From Cydia pomonella (taxonomy: Eukaryota > Arthropoda > Insecta > Lepidoptera > Tortricidae), in NCBI RefSeq assembly GCF_033807575.1, contig NC_084704.1:25025968-25089967 (forward strand): a stretch of 64,000 nt of DNA. The letters are read 5' to 3'. The translations under genes and the position numbers were made by a program. Positions 12,216 through 23,393 of this stretch are shown here, one piece after another; positions within the stretch are counted from its first letter, which is position 1, and each line of letters begins with the position of its first letter. The notes beneath the pieces are model-generated. The model was not told the DNA's origin and ran no database searches. It worked only from the letters and a program-made list of their open reading frames with translations.

Positions 12216-12564
12216 TGCCAGCCAATGTTATTTAAGGGACGTATAAGAGTGTCAGAAAAGATTTAAGCTGTATAGTTATTGTATTGTATGTATGTTTAGT
12301 TATTATAAAACTAAAATAATAAATAACAGCCATAGTACAGCTTTTATCTGTATTACTGACAGAGTCGCTGAAAGCAATTTTTGGCGTAATTTTACACTCG
12401 TATAAGTATAGTAGTTTTATGATCTCCGACAATGACTCCATTAATTGCATAGTACAGCTACTAAGATTCTAATGTTCTCCATCTATCCTGTAGGCTGTTT
12501 AAAAATTGTCGCCATTTTACAATGAAAAAAAAAACATATTTGAAAATATAAGTAATTAAAGAAA

Positions 12565-14225
12565 TTTTTTTTTTTTAATTAATCATTTATTTCAAGTAAC
12601 TTTAGACTCATTAGTATGTTAGTATGCACTTACAGCTATGTTAATATGTACAAACTTATCACTAAATACTTACTAAGACAGCTATGTTTCTAGAAGCACC
12701 TATTTAGTGGTTAGACATAATAGGTACTTCTAGAAACATGCATGTCATCACAATGCCTCAAATATGGGCAGTCAAACCTCTCGGCAATCGAACGCAGGAT
12801 TGGGTTGGGGCTGGCCCGCACCCGGCGCACCAGGGATGTGCATCGTTTGCGCATAGTCGTATAAAAGCAATCGACGCGCGCTTCAGCAAACATCCCTGAT
12901 GCGCTACAGAAGCGGGGCAGCCCCACCAATACCCGGAACGCGTTGTTATATTGAACCCGAAGGGCCCCGTAGGCCCGCTGAGTGTAGTACGTCCATAAGC
13001 TGCACGTATACAGGGAGGTGCAATATGCTCTAAAAAGAGTTAATTTCACCTCCCTAGTACAGCGCGCAAACTTACGCGCAATCATGTTTGCCCTTACCGA
13101 CAGGGCCCTCCGTTCGCGCTCAATATCCATGTTATCTTTTAAATCTGAGGTGACAACATGGCCTAAGTATTTAAAAGACATTACCCTTTCTAGAGGACTA
13201 CCATTCAAATTTATGGGAGGTACCTTAGGTATTCGATAGCCGGTAGGCTCAAACACCATGTATTGGGTTTTATCCACATTGTACTTTAGCCCATGTTGGA
13301 TGGCGTAGGTTTCGCATATACTTAAAAGTTTTCGCAAACCACAAGCCGATGCGCTCAACAAAACCATATCGTCGGCGTAACTCAAATTATTCATACAAAC
13401 TGTGTCAATATGGCAGCCGATATGCGTTTTGCCGAGCGCCTCGAGAAGCTCATTTATATAAAGGTTAAAAAGTGTGGGCGAGGTCAAACCCCCCTGCCTC
13501 ACCCCACACTCCAACCTGTACGGGTCTGATAAAATACCTGACCATCTAACACTATTGACCTGATTTCCATACCAATACCTCAGAATTTGTATGGTCTCAT
13601 TAGGTAAATTAATGTCTTTTAGTTTTTTCCATAGGATATTGTAGGAAACCAGGTCAAAAGCCTTAGACAGGTCTAAGTAGCACGCATAAACTGGCGTCTT
13701 TCTGTTTAAATAATACTTGACAGTGTGCTTAAGGCACAGTATTGCAGTTTCTGTTGATAACCCTGGTCGAAAACCAAACTGGTTTGGGTTAAGGCTCACG
13801 CACTTATTTAACTGTACATTAATCACACTGTCAAATACTTTAGCAACAACAGTCGCAAGCGATATGGGCCTGTAGTTATTGGTGTCGGACAAATCTCCAG
13901 TTTTATTTTTAGGTACAGGGATAACTATAGTCTTCATCATATCCTCTGGCAAATAACAGTGCCTCCCACACAGCGTATAAAACAAAGCTAACACTCTTGA
14001 GATGTGGGGACCCGCATTCTGGAGATGCTCGATGCTGAGGCCGTCGTGCCCTGGAGATTTGCCTCGGGAGATAGATTTGATAGCCTTGGCTACATCTTTA
14101 GCAAGGTACCCCGGTCCAGGCTCTGCGTTGATCTCAGCATCGCTAATCTCATCCTGCGATAGTCCTAGAGACGATTTAACAATAAAATGATCTTTAAAAG
14201 TGTTGCAAATACTTGCAAATATTTA
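12565..14225 (-). mobile_element. LINE insertion with 3' UTR and poly(A) tail
   Basis: After the RT stop codon comes a short 3' UTR of about 130 bases, an AATAAA and an A-run (T-run on the plus strand, 12565-12576). This marks a genuine LINE 3' end. The 5' end is truncated at or somewhat beyond 14225. No clear target-site duplication could be matched by eye; a weak candidate aattaaa lies near 14260. Confidence 0.8.
12711..14222 (-). pseudogene. Non-LTR retrotransposon reverse transcriptase, 5'-truncated
   Basis: An open frame of about 503 codons copies LINE RNA into DNA (target-primed reverse transcription). Fingers and palm motifs appear in order: GKSPGHDGLSIEHLQNAG near the start, YRPISLATVVAKVFDSVI, FGFRPGLSTETAI, YLDLSKAFD, GVRQGGLTSPTLFNLYIN, and the catalytic YADD box (codons around 13368-13379). 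The thumb-like stretch FKYLGHVVT and a long Arg/Cys-rich C-terminus follow. No Met is needed at the left edge: the RT frame is open back to a TAA at 14223-14225. Just upstream the similarity seems to continue in another frame (VVLDKYLQVFA), suggesting a frameshift. The endonuclease domain is absent, as expected from 5' truncation. The RT core is undamaged, so the insertion may be fairly young. Clade (jockey/CR1 group) is uncertain. Confidence 0.9.
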
Positions 14226-14977
14226 TCAAGAACTACATCCGTGTTAATGATCACCAGCTAAATTAAATGTCTTTAGCCTTAGAATTAATATTCAAAAATG
14301 TTATTATTATTCTAATCTTAAAAACAAACACCAAATTTAATTTAATTTAGTTTGGTTTATTTATTTCCTTTATGATTAATTATTATATCTCTGTAGTAAA
14401 AATATCGGATTGGACTATAATTACGTCGACCCAATAATTGGCTACTGTAATAGTACCGTTGCAAGCCGCTACATCCAGTAGATCGGACAAGGACAATTAT
14501 AAACGACGACTTGTTACCGAAACTACGCTAACGCTCAGATTAATGTAAAATATTAATTTTCTGTTCATAGGCAATAACTATGCAAATTGGCAAACGCGAA
14601 ATTTAAAATAATCGGTTTAAAGTCAATTCATTGTATAATTAATAGAGGGCGAGCGCGATCAGATATCATAATCCGCGTAGTAGCGTAAGTATAATTATTT
14701 TATTTGATAAAATGTCAGGCAGTTACGTACGTTGACCATAGATCTACAATGCAAAAGATTGCCTGTCAAATATAAAAGTCATTTGAAGTAGTGAATTCAG
14801 AAATAATATGTGATTGCATAAATTATTTGCTTTTGTAACAGTATATTCCAAGATATAATCGCCCACCACCAGTTCACCCACCCGCCCTGTAATCATCTCC
14901 TGAATACAGCTTTTCGTATTTTCCAGTCCGCCAACCTTACGTTTAAGGACATTCAAGCGGCTATTAGCGGCCGCTAT

Positions 14978-15038
14978 GAAGCTCAAGAGTGGTCACGTTT
15001 TTTAATTTGTAGTTTGCTTCTTTCACACTCATAAAATG

Positions 15039-15044
<6 letters not shown>
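14978..15044 (+). repeat. Short dispersed repeat, partner of 5862-5942
   Basis: GAAGCTCAAGAGTGGTCACG, TTTGTAGTTTGCTTCTTTCA and CACTCATAAAATGTTCATAT run straight into a (TA)n microsatellite. Confidence 0.4.

Positions 15045-15073
<29 letters not shown>
15042..15073. repeat. (TA)n microsatellite
   Basis: Sixteen uninterrupted AT units directly behind a dispersed repeat. Confidence 0.95.
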
Positions 15074-15077
<4 letters not shown>

Positions 15078-15399
15078 TTGCACATTTGAATTTTAATATA
15101 TTAAAGCGTAAGCGTCTCTAGATCTGTCGTAAATGTCGTTGATTTATAAAAATGTTCATTTTAAACGTCCGATCCAAATCCAAGGTAGTATGGTGCATGT
15201 GACAATAGGTACACACAATAGATACTGTAATTGAAAAACAATTGGGAAAAAGAGTATATTGCCTTTCGGTTGCTACATATATAACAGAACAGGTATTTAA
15301 AAAAAATGCATCACGACATCTGTATTGATCTAGGTATTCTTCAATTCAAACTTCCTCCTAACTGTCATTAAAACCGTCTGGAAACGGTTAGAGATTCCT

Positions 15400-15640
15400 A
15401 GACAGTTACGTTGATTGCTTTCGAGGCACGCCAGAAATGTCGGCAGGGGTGTATCGAATGTTGGCCGCTATCAAGTGATGGGGGCATTCCGTCGTGGCTG
15501 AAACGGAATCGCACGCGCGGCGAGCGGCAGAAATGTGGCCGCAACTTGACACCGGCCGCGCCGGCGCCGCGCTCCGTCCGCAAGGCCGGCTACTGCACCG
15601 CGCGCCCTATCCGGGCCTGATGCCGGCCGATTTTCCTCTA
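15400..15640. other. GC-rich island, function unknown
   Basis: CpG-rich from CGGCAGGGGTGTATCGAATG to CGCGCCCTATCCGGGCCTGA. Overlapping frames on both strands read Arg/Ala/Pro-rich sequence typical of GC islands, with no domain. Confidence 0.3.
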
Positions 15641-16011
15641 CATAAATATTCTGGTAGTAGAATTGTTACCATTAGCTTCGTTTCAAGATATGTCACACCA
15701 AAAGTCGGCACTACTAGATTCTATATGACACGCCATGTAAGTACGTCACGCCAAATGCACAGCACATGCCAAGGAATCGGACTCGAATGATAATTATAGG
15801 TAGTTTACGTATGAGCAAGCTTCTAGACTGTGCAGTTATTGTTCTCACGCAGTGAAATTACACATTATACGTATAAATATCATCACACAATAGACATAAC
15901 TGGATTTTTGGAACCTAGCTTCGCTTAATAGTTTGATAACGATAGGGCTGAGCGATATCCCCTCCTTAGCTAACAAAACAAAATGGCTGTGTCACAAGGA
16001 CAGACAGACAG

Positions 16012-16100
16012 TGAAAGTTGCATTTTATCCTCAAGAGTGGCAAATAAGTTGATGCAAATTATGAGTCTATTCCTCATGTTGGCTGATACAATTGGCTTTT
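16012..16100 (+). repeat. Fragment of the two-hairpin foldback family
   Basis: GAAAGTTGCATTTTATCCTCA, AAGAGTGGCAAATAAGTTGA and CCTCATGTTGGCTGATACAA match the first-half interior of copies 1-4. Confidence 0.5.
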
Positions 16101-16896
16101 ATATATGATGTTTTTGAATGATATAAATAATTCTACTAGCCTATGTCTTCGATTTCATTCGCGGGGAAGTCCAACCCAAGAAACCGTTCAACCCAATTTA
16201 TGCCCTCCTTGGGGATGAATTAAAAAAATATATTTCTTGTTCTTCAACATTTAAAGAATTTGTGTTTCAAATGTCAAGGCATTACGTGGCTGTACATGTG
16301 TGCTGCATAATACAATGAAATTACTCTAAGGAATTGTGTTCCTTATAGTTTATAGTAGAAGAGTAAACAAGGAACTCGATGGTAGAGAAAAGCTTAAAGC
16401 TTACAAAACGTATTAAATTCTAAAGTACCCAACCCGCTACGCTTAGTCGTAATGTAAGTACTCACATAAATTTATTGATTTACTCTGAAGCAGTAAATAT
16501 TTATGTTAATAAGGTACGGGATACCTATAGCCTGCTGATTGTATTGCAAAATTGAAATCACGGTACGCGGGCATGTTCGTAACTAAGTAATATATTTCCT
16601 TCGCTTATGCAAATTTGCCATATTGACAAACAATATAAATGGAAACGTATGAAGTGGATTCAGAAAAGTGACAACTAGGCGTGTACTGATTATATCTCAT
16701 GCATGCCTGGAGTCACAATGTGTACTCAACTCAATAATACCCAGGGGTGTATTTTTAGCGTTCCGTAGTTAACTAAGGGTCCCCTTATAGATTCGCCATA
16801 TCCGTCTGTCTGTCTCCCTGAGCCCATCCGCGGATTAGCCCGCTGACCATTAGTGCTAGAAAGCTGAAATTTTGCATGTGTACGAGTATATATCTA

Positions 16897-18058
16897 GTTG
16901 GTTACTAAATTATGTTACTGCAATAATCTTTATCTACATAAAATATACAAACGAAAGTTGAATAAACTATATATTAAAATGGAGTACACAAAATCAGGAA
17001 TTACATATGACAATATCATTCAAAATGACCTCCTCTGTCCTTGACACAGGCCCTCAAACGACGCGACGACCAGTCATCAATAGCGGCACGCACGATTGTC
17101 ATGTCTGATTCCGTCACTGTCTTAACTATGGCCCGCTTGAGGGAGTCAAGATTTGTGTGTGGTTTAGCACAGGCTTTCTCCTCAATATAATATAATTTCT
17201 GCCATATGGCATAATCCGGGGGGTCCGGGCTGGAGGACGGCCAGTCTTCGTGGGCAATAAAGTCAATTTTGTTCCTTCGAAAGCAGGCTTGATTTGTTTT
17301 TGCCTTATGTGCAGGAGCTGAGTCCTGTTGAAAGACCCATGGCTGGTTTTGAAATAGGTTGTGGCTTAAGGGCTTCACTATTGGTTCGAGAACGGCTTCC
17401 TGGTGAACTTTGGCCCCAGTTTTCACACCTTTTTCACAGAAATGAACCCGTGTTAGCCCTGACTATGACACACCCAGCCAAATCATCACATAAGAGGGAT
17501 GATGGCCTCGTTGCACTCTCGGAATAGCCGCAATCGCCTCATGACTGATTTTTGCATACACTCTGTCATTCTGGCGGTTACAACATTCTTCAATGGTAAA
17601 AATCTCCATTGATGACTTTTTTTAGGGAGCTTCTCTTCACAGACATCTGTATTGCCAACAAGTTTTGCTTCCGGACGGGGTTTCTTGCAATTCTCGCCTT
17701 CACTGCCTTTATTAGAGCTGGGGTCCGAACGGTGCGTGGTTTTCCAGACCTCTTGCGGTCATTGAAGCTCTGAGTACTATTGTATGTATTAATTGTGCGA
17801 TAAACAAATTGATTGTTGATTTTTAGGTTTTCAAGCAACTTCAAAATCATGTTTGGCGGGTGCCCACATTTGTGCAACGCAATTACTGCGATACGATTCT
17901 CTTTTAGGCCCCAATTCATTATAGATACGACGAGATAAGCGTTATGTGTGGTATATAATTATAGCTCACAAATCCACCACGTTATGTCATTTTTTATTTT
18001 TTCGGTTTTAACGGAAATAAAGAGGTTGCAAATTGAGTAACAGAACTTAGTAACCAAC
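16897..18058 (-). mobile_element. maT-type (DD37D) Tc1/mariner element, internally deleted
   Basis: 1162-bp element bounded by TA on both sides (16895-16896, 18059-18060). The inverted ends read GTTGGTTACTAARTTMTGTTACT from either side with few mismatches. It lies inside a dispersed repeat whose sequence continues on both flanks. It encodes remains of one transposase on the minus strand. Confidence 0.85.
17016..17919 (-). pseudogene. maT transposase pseudogene (DD37D family)
   Basis: The N-terminal DNA-binding part is intact from MNWGLKENRIAVIALHKCG for about 105 codons. It then jumps directly from VINGD to IFTIEECCNRQNDRVYAKIS in another frame. Roughly 40 residues, including the first catalytic Asp region, appear lost at that junction compared with typical family members. 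An in-frame stop follows VMIWLGVS. The second Asp region (VFQQDSAPAHKAK) is present. The third (SSSPDPPDYAIW) seems to lack two residues relative to the usual SPDLNPxDY; restoring that length gives the 37-residue spacing typical of maT. The conserved EEKACAKPHTNLDSLK tail is present. With a deletion, a stop and a frameshift it cannot encode active transposase. Confidence 0.85.
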
Positions 18059-18086
18059 TAGGTACTATGCCGACAAATCGGAAATA

Positions 18087-18283
18087 GTTATAAGTTTTAC
18101 AAGAGGGCAAAGTTGTTGTCTAACTCCTCGAGCTAATATTGATACCCTCGCAACGCTCAAAATTCCACTTCTCGAACCACTCGCGACGCTCGTGGTTCAA
18201 TTTCGGAGTCTTTCGCTTTCTCGGGTATCAATACTAGCACGAGGGGTTAAACAAAAACTTGCCCCCCTTGTAAAATAAATAAC
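18087..18283. mobile_element. Foldback MITE inserted in repeat copy D
   Basis: About 197 bp with inverted ends (GTTATAAGTTTTACAAGAGGG versus the complement of CCCCTTGTAAAATAAATAAC). Inner arms also pair: CTAATATTGATACCC with GGGTATCAATACTAG, and GAACCAC with GTGGTTC. The whole element can fold into one long imperfect hairpin. Related halves occur at 40466-40872, 41173-41556, 41749-42206 and 43482-43924. Confidence 0.7.
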
Positions 18284-18669
18284 TTTTTAGGGTACCTCCC
18301 CTATACATATGTACCTAAAGTGGAAATGAAATTTTATTTTCGCTTTAACACTTTGATGTTAAGTGTCGTTGGATAGGTATATACATTAAGACGAATAGGG
18401 ATTCTTAAAAACCATTTTTAATTAAGTGAATGTTTTGGAAATAATGGCTCTAAAGTAAAAAAATCGCTCGAAAAAAAAAAACAATAAGTATGCGTTTATT
18501 TATAAATACATTTAAACAAATTGTATCACGAACTTCTGTAAGTACCTTGTGTAGGGACTTTATGGTGATTAACAGATAATATTGTAGAATATTTCTAGTC
18601 AGAATCATGAGTACTATTTTTAATTGCGTATTTTTTATCAGATTGTAGGCTGCACATTATTAGTCATGA

Positions 18670-19140
18670 CAGAATAATAAAATAGCAGACAGGTAGTCGC
18701 GTCACTTCGCTCGCCGGCGCTACTGCTGCCGGGGCAGGATAGGCGCGGCGTGAGCACCTGCGGACAATGATGCCACTCGTAATGTCCGAGATTTATGAGA
18801 TGAATTGAAATGAAATGTCACTTAATTTAATCAACAACACCCCGCGGTGTACATCTGTGTCAGCCGCGCCGCTAAATAAGCGCGGATGAATCACCTTGTT
18901 TTGCAGCATGTTCTTGGAACCGATTAATAATTATAATAATTTATCTCTCCGATAAAACAATAATTATCATCGGCAATAGTCATATGAGCCGCCGTATAAA
19001 TTTCCTAATGTGAAACCTAGTGTAACGCGATATGTAGTGTGAACAGGTTGGCCGACACCTGGCTGACGCGACTCACGTCAACTCTGCTAATAGACCATTC
19101 AAATTACTAGATTTTCATAATTCTACCCAAAATATTGATT
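18670..19140. promoter_or_regulatory. GC-rich low-repeat island, candidate enhancer
   Basis: Mixed GC-rich blocks (GTGACTTCGCTCGCCGGCGC, GGCGCGGCGTGAGCACCTGC, CCGCGCCGCTAAATAAGCGC) alternate with homeodomain-type AT sites (GATTAATAATTATAATAATT, TAATTATCATCGG, TTTATGAG). No coding frame and no copy elsewhere in the window. The texture suggests constrained non-coding DNA; regulation of dpp is inference. Confidence 0.3.
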
Positions 19141-20553
19141 ACAATATATCGAATTAAATCCGCAGTTCTGCCGCGATTAAAAGATTCAAATTTAAGAGGG
19201 CATAAAGTAAGAATAAGTGGCACATTAACCTCGTTTTAGTAGATCATTAACAAGAACTGTTATAAGTCGCTTTTCTATTGAGAGTAATGAGTGCTCAATG
19301 TTATGATACATATAGGTACTTACACTTAAGATAATTGTTTATCCTTTAAAGCCATACGGGTCGCCGAGCCACTTAACCTGTCTCATAAAAACTAATGCAA
19401 CTGTCGATAAAATACTAATGATGGTGATACCTGATATTGTTTAATATAAAAAGGTAGGTATGTGTGATGTGGCTCCGCGCAGCCTCGCGCGTCCTGCCGG
19501 CGCGGCGCGGGCGCAGCGATGTCGCCTTGCTGACTCGACCAAATAAGGGCAGGTCGTTGCCCCTTCTGGTGTTCTTTGTTTTCGTTGCAAGAAACAACAC
19601 TCTTTCCCGTGTGCGTGTATGGAGCGATGAATAATGCGCGGCTTGTTGCTCTATCGATGTATGAAAGTATCGAATACGCTCGATGCACGCACTTTTTAAA
19701 CTTAGGTATCTTTTAAATAAATTGCAGTCTAAGGTACTGCTGAAAATATCAAGTTATAGTCTTAACTTAAATTGTGGCTTTTAAGAAGTCGAATGTACTG
19801 ACTTTTCAGAAATAATAAGTACATAAAATAATACCTACCTATCTATTTTTAGACATCGAGTCACTGTGCTCGCAATCGGACTGGACACTCTGGATATTAT
19901 TATCAGTAGGTCTACTACCTACTTAAATTTCAAAATTCTCTAAATGTTAGGCAAATCTTGGTTATTAAATTAAATTTGTTATTAATCGAAAAACACTTGG
20001 GTAAGGATATCAAGTGTCGGGGTCGGCTGCCAGGTGTGCTGCGGGACATAAATCGTAGATCGAACTCCGTATAGATCACCATCAAAACCAGTTATTATTT
20101 ATTTTAAAATTGTTAATGACGCAAGTGTATGTCGCTGGTGTGCACAGGTGCGTGCGCGATACACGGTTATCGCTATTAGTTAACAACGAAGTAAGCCTGG
20201 TTTTGGCATATAAATTGGGCAAAATGCAGCGGAAAAATAAGGCTTTGATCGCCGGTTGACGCCTTAGGTACGCTGCGTACAGCATCATGCATATTCTATA
20301 GCAATAATTATATAGCTCTCTATGTGACATACCTTACGGATAATATTTACTTATAAGATATTTAACTCTTTAAAATAATGTTAGTGATTTAGATGTATTT
20401 TAGATTCCAAAATTAAGAACGAAAATGATTCTGTAGTACCTACTGAAACACTGAGCGCCTAACTTGAAGTTTGAACTTTAAAGGGGTCACCGTAGAAGGC
20501 GAACACGTGACGCGATGATAAATGTATATTATTTTTAAATATTGTATGAAATG
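19141..20553. other. Spacer, no gene recognised
   Basis: A GC patch at 19470-19560 (CCGCGCAGCCTCGCGCGTCC) stands out; a 98-codon minus frame across it is unsupported. AT-rich otherwise. Confidence 0.45.
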
Positions 20554-20787
20554 TAAATAAATAAATAAATATTATAGGACAATATATATATATGTGCTTG
20601 TGTTGTGGGTACTTAGACAACGATATATATAGTATATAAATATTTATAAATACATAGAAACACCCATGACTCAGGAACAAATATCCTTGCTCATCACACG
20701 AATAAATGACCTTTATTACCAGGATTTGAACCGGGGACCATCGGCTTCATAGGCAGGGTCACTACTCACTAGGCCAGACCGGTCGTC
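20554..20787 (-). mobile_element. tRNA-derived SINE, tail type 1
   Basis: Same head, B box (complement of GGATTTGAACC) and body as the copy at 10808. The tail CCTATAATATTTATTTATTT is present, but the segment CCTTATTGAGCTTACTGTGG is lost. Confidence 0.75.
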
Positions 20788-20875
20788 AAAAAGCGTGAAA
20801 GCAAATAAAAGCGTGTATAAAACGCTTTTCTGTAGAGAAATTTAGTGTAGATTGTAGGTAGTTAGTATTTTATTT

Positions 20876-21032
20876 TTAACTGACTTCAAGGGGAAAGGGG
20901 ATGTAATTCGATAAGAACAAAAGAACCTATATTGTAACCATTTGGCTTACCACCGACTTCAAACGTATCAGTTGGCTAGCGCATATAAAACGGGATAATA
21001 TTTTATTTATCCTTTTTGAAGTCGGGTTTTCT
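20876..21032. repeat. Small inverted-end repeat, copy 2
   Basis: AACTGACTTCAAGGGG and ACCGACTTCAAACGTATCAG on the left, GGGATAATATTTTATTTATC and TTTTTGAAGTCGGGTTTTC on the right. Confidence 0.5.
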
Positions 21033-21112
21033 TCTGAGCAATATACCGCACAAAGATGAACATCTACCTAAAAGAAAAAAAGTAAGTTGTGCAACGCTGC
21101 TTCACTGTATTA

Positions 21113-21359
21113 ACTAGTCTGGCCTATGTAGTGAGTAGTGACCCTGCTTATGAAGCCGAAGGTATTGAGTTCGAGTCCCGGTAAGGGCATTTATTTATGT
21201 GATGAACACAGATATTTGTTCCTGAGTCAGGGGTGTTTTCTATGTATATACTTAAGTATGCATTATCGTCGCTTAGTACTCATAGTACAAGCTTTGCTTA
21301 GTTTGGGGCTAGGGTGATCTGTGTAAGGTGTTCCCCTAATATTTATTTATTATTTATTT
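21113..21359 (+). mobile_element. tRNA-derived SINE, tail type 2
   Basis: Head TAGTCTGGCCTATGTAGTGAG, B box GAGTTCGAGTCCC, body TTCCTGAGTCAGGGGTGTTTT as in other copies. It ends GATCTGTGTAAGGTGTTCCCC then ATTTATTTATTATTT, a tail different from the type-1 copies. Confidence 0.75.
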
Positions 21360-23393
21360 CTATTATAATTGGTTTGTACATTTCCCTCGGGTACTGCCCC
21401 GCTACCTGCATGTGCGTGGTAGAGGACGGTGGTTATATAGATACAGGTTACAAGTTTCAACAAACATATTTCTTAAAAATACATACAAGCAGAGACAACG
21501 ACAACAGGTAACGAACCTTAACAGTAGGGCCTCTTGTTATCCAACAAAACACATCCGCAATAGCATCCGCTCATTGCTCAGTTTTATAGTCAAATGAAAG
21601 CGAGCTTTTAATTTCAGTTAGCTTGTTAACTGTCATGGTTTGTTTCATTTTTCTCAGTAAGTACCTACATTTTATTATTTTTAAGAGCTTTATATAATTA
21701 AGTTTTGGATAAAATATACAACTTATTATATTTCCTTCACATTATACCAAGGAAAGCTCACTTACCGAAACACACCTCACATATTGAAAGTACCTATAAT
21801 CTTAGAAAACCGTAGTAGATATGTAACATTTTCTTTCATAATTCCATTTCTTAACTCTTTCTGTCAATGCGTATAAATTTTCTTTACAATAGGGTCATCC
21901 TGAAAAGTACTGGGCTCATTTTTCCTCTGGCACTTTTTGGATCAAAATATGGGCCCTCATTGTCTTAGCATTGAGTTTGTGGAGTATCTATTTAGATTTA
22001 TGTTTTCTGACGTAAACGCAAAGCTGCCAATTTAGAGTCGCTGTTGAACGACGTCCTTCTCGATTATAAATATGAAAGCGACTAAATTTATAAAACCTAC
22101 CAAAAATAGTTCCATGAGAAGTGAGCTTCATTATAAGATATTACGCGAAGCCTGGTAGGTATAAAGTTGTCGTCGACTGAAGCAACATTGAAAATCGTAT
22201 AAAATTCTAGCCGAATAATCTCTTAGGTTAAAATTATAAAAACGTATTCAACATACAATTTTAAAATTGCCCGCATTCCTTCAATACACATCACATCAAT
22301 AAATTGTACCTCAAATAATAATTATAGAGTTATATTTTAAACAATAAACTTCTTTCACTGCGTTATCTCTATATAAAACTTTCAGAACCTACTCATATTG
22401 TCCACGTATTCAGTTGCTCGTAGTGTAAATAAAAGTAAACATTACATTGTATGCGTATTCAAAACCAGAGTATGATTAAAATCAGTTTCGGTATTTGTCT
22501 GTTTTTTTTTAAATTATATTTGGGAACAATCTTACACAGATCGACCTAGTTCCAAACTAAGCAAAGCTTGTGGTTAGGAGACGATAATACCTACATACTT
22601 ATTTATTAATTGTGGTGTTTTTGTGTTTAAAAAAATGAGAGTCAGACCGCCCGCATCAAAGCTGCACAAGTATCGACGGCCACTACAGCTCCAAAAATCT
22701 AGGCACTAGACCAGCGCCACCCCAAATCATCCACGCCCGCGACAACGCCGCTCGTTTATCTACTACCGCAACATTAAAAAAATACATTCTTCCAGCTCAC
22801 TTTGCACTCAAGGGTATAAAATCAAACCTTGCCCGTTGATTTCAAAGAATAAAGCTGTCCTTTCCTAGCGGATGCGGTGAACACGAAATTCAAAGATTCT
22901 CACTTAAGAAGGGGCTGACGTAACATTTTAGTTTTTATATTGGAATGTTACATATTTTATCAGGAGCGATTGCCATGAAAAGATTATGCTTGCAAGGGCA
23001 CACTCTAACCAAAACCTTTCTAACTTAAAGTGGGCCTCGATAGAAAAAAAAAACAGGAAAACTTGTTATATGTCTCTTTGTCTTAAACTTTCAGGTCCTA
23101 AAGCTACAGCTAATTGTTTCATCAAAAGGATCTCGTCACACGGAGCCCTCTTTGGGAGCTTCTTAATCTTTAAGGACACTTTCCCCTTGGTTTCTTGTTT
23201 ATGCGAGTAATTTTAAGTTTATCTAGTGTAGACAAACAGCTCCGGATAAATGCTATTTATTTTGATTTGTCAAAATAAAGATTCAAAACACAATTATAGA
23301 TCTCTTATAGTTATGCCATCCCATCACTTACCACGTGGCAAGAAAAAAGCGGACTGTGGATATCCATTAATATTACCTAATACCCACCTGTCC
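21360..23393. other. Spacer, no gene recognised
   Basis: Contains a SINE tail at 22511-22608. GGGTCATCCTGAAAAGTACT at 21891 looks like a possible mariner-type end but no partner was found. Confidence 0.4.
22511..22608 (-). repeat. SINE tail fragment, type 2
   Basis: Complement of TTTGGGAACAATCTTACACAG and CTAAGCAAAGCTTGT match the type-2 tail of the SINE family; no head is present. Confidence 0.6.

Larger units (their letters stand above)
14226..16751. other. Spacer with islands and microsatellite
   Basis: Holds short repeats, (TA)n and the GC island at 15400. An 80-codon minus-strand frame at 14744-14986 (VGGLENTKSCIQEMITGRVG) is not recognised and has no homologous context visible. GAGGGCGAGCGCGATCAGAT at 14647 is a small unique GC patch. 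Confidence 0.45.
16752..18478 (+). repeat. Dispersed (GTCT)n repeat, copy D, interrupted by two insertions
   Basis: Left part 16752-16896 begins TTTTTAGCGTTCCGTAG, contains CCGTCTGTCTGTC and the module TTAGTGCTAGAAAGCTGAAAT shared with copies B, C and E. The sequence resumes at 18059-18086 (CCGACAAA) and again at 18284 (TTTTTAGGGTACCTCCCC), continuing as in copy B to about 18478, where similarity stops. The interruptions are a maT element and a foldback MITE. Copy B shows the uninterrupted order of these modules. Confidence 0.75.

Noticed and set aside
11844..12225. Overlapping frames of 73-105 codons on both strands
   Set aside because: Mutually exclusive frames in a GC island, low complexity, no recognisable domain.
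14744..14986. 80-codon minus frame with VGGLENTKSCIQEM
   Set aside because: Composition is gene-like but no family is recognised and no splice context or start is convincing; not called.
21889..22250. Possible mariner-type remnant starting GGGTCATCCTGAAAAG
   Set aside because: No opposite end and no transposase frame found.
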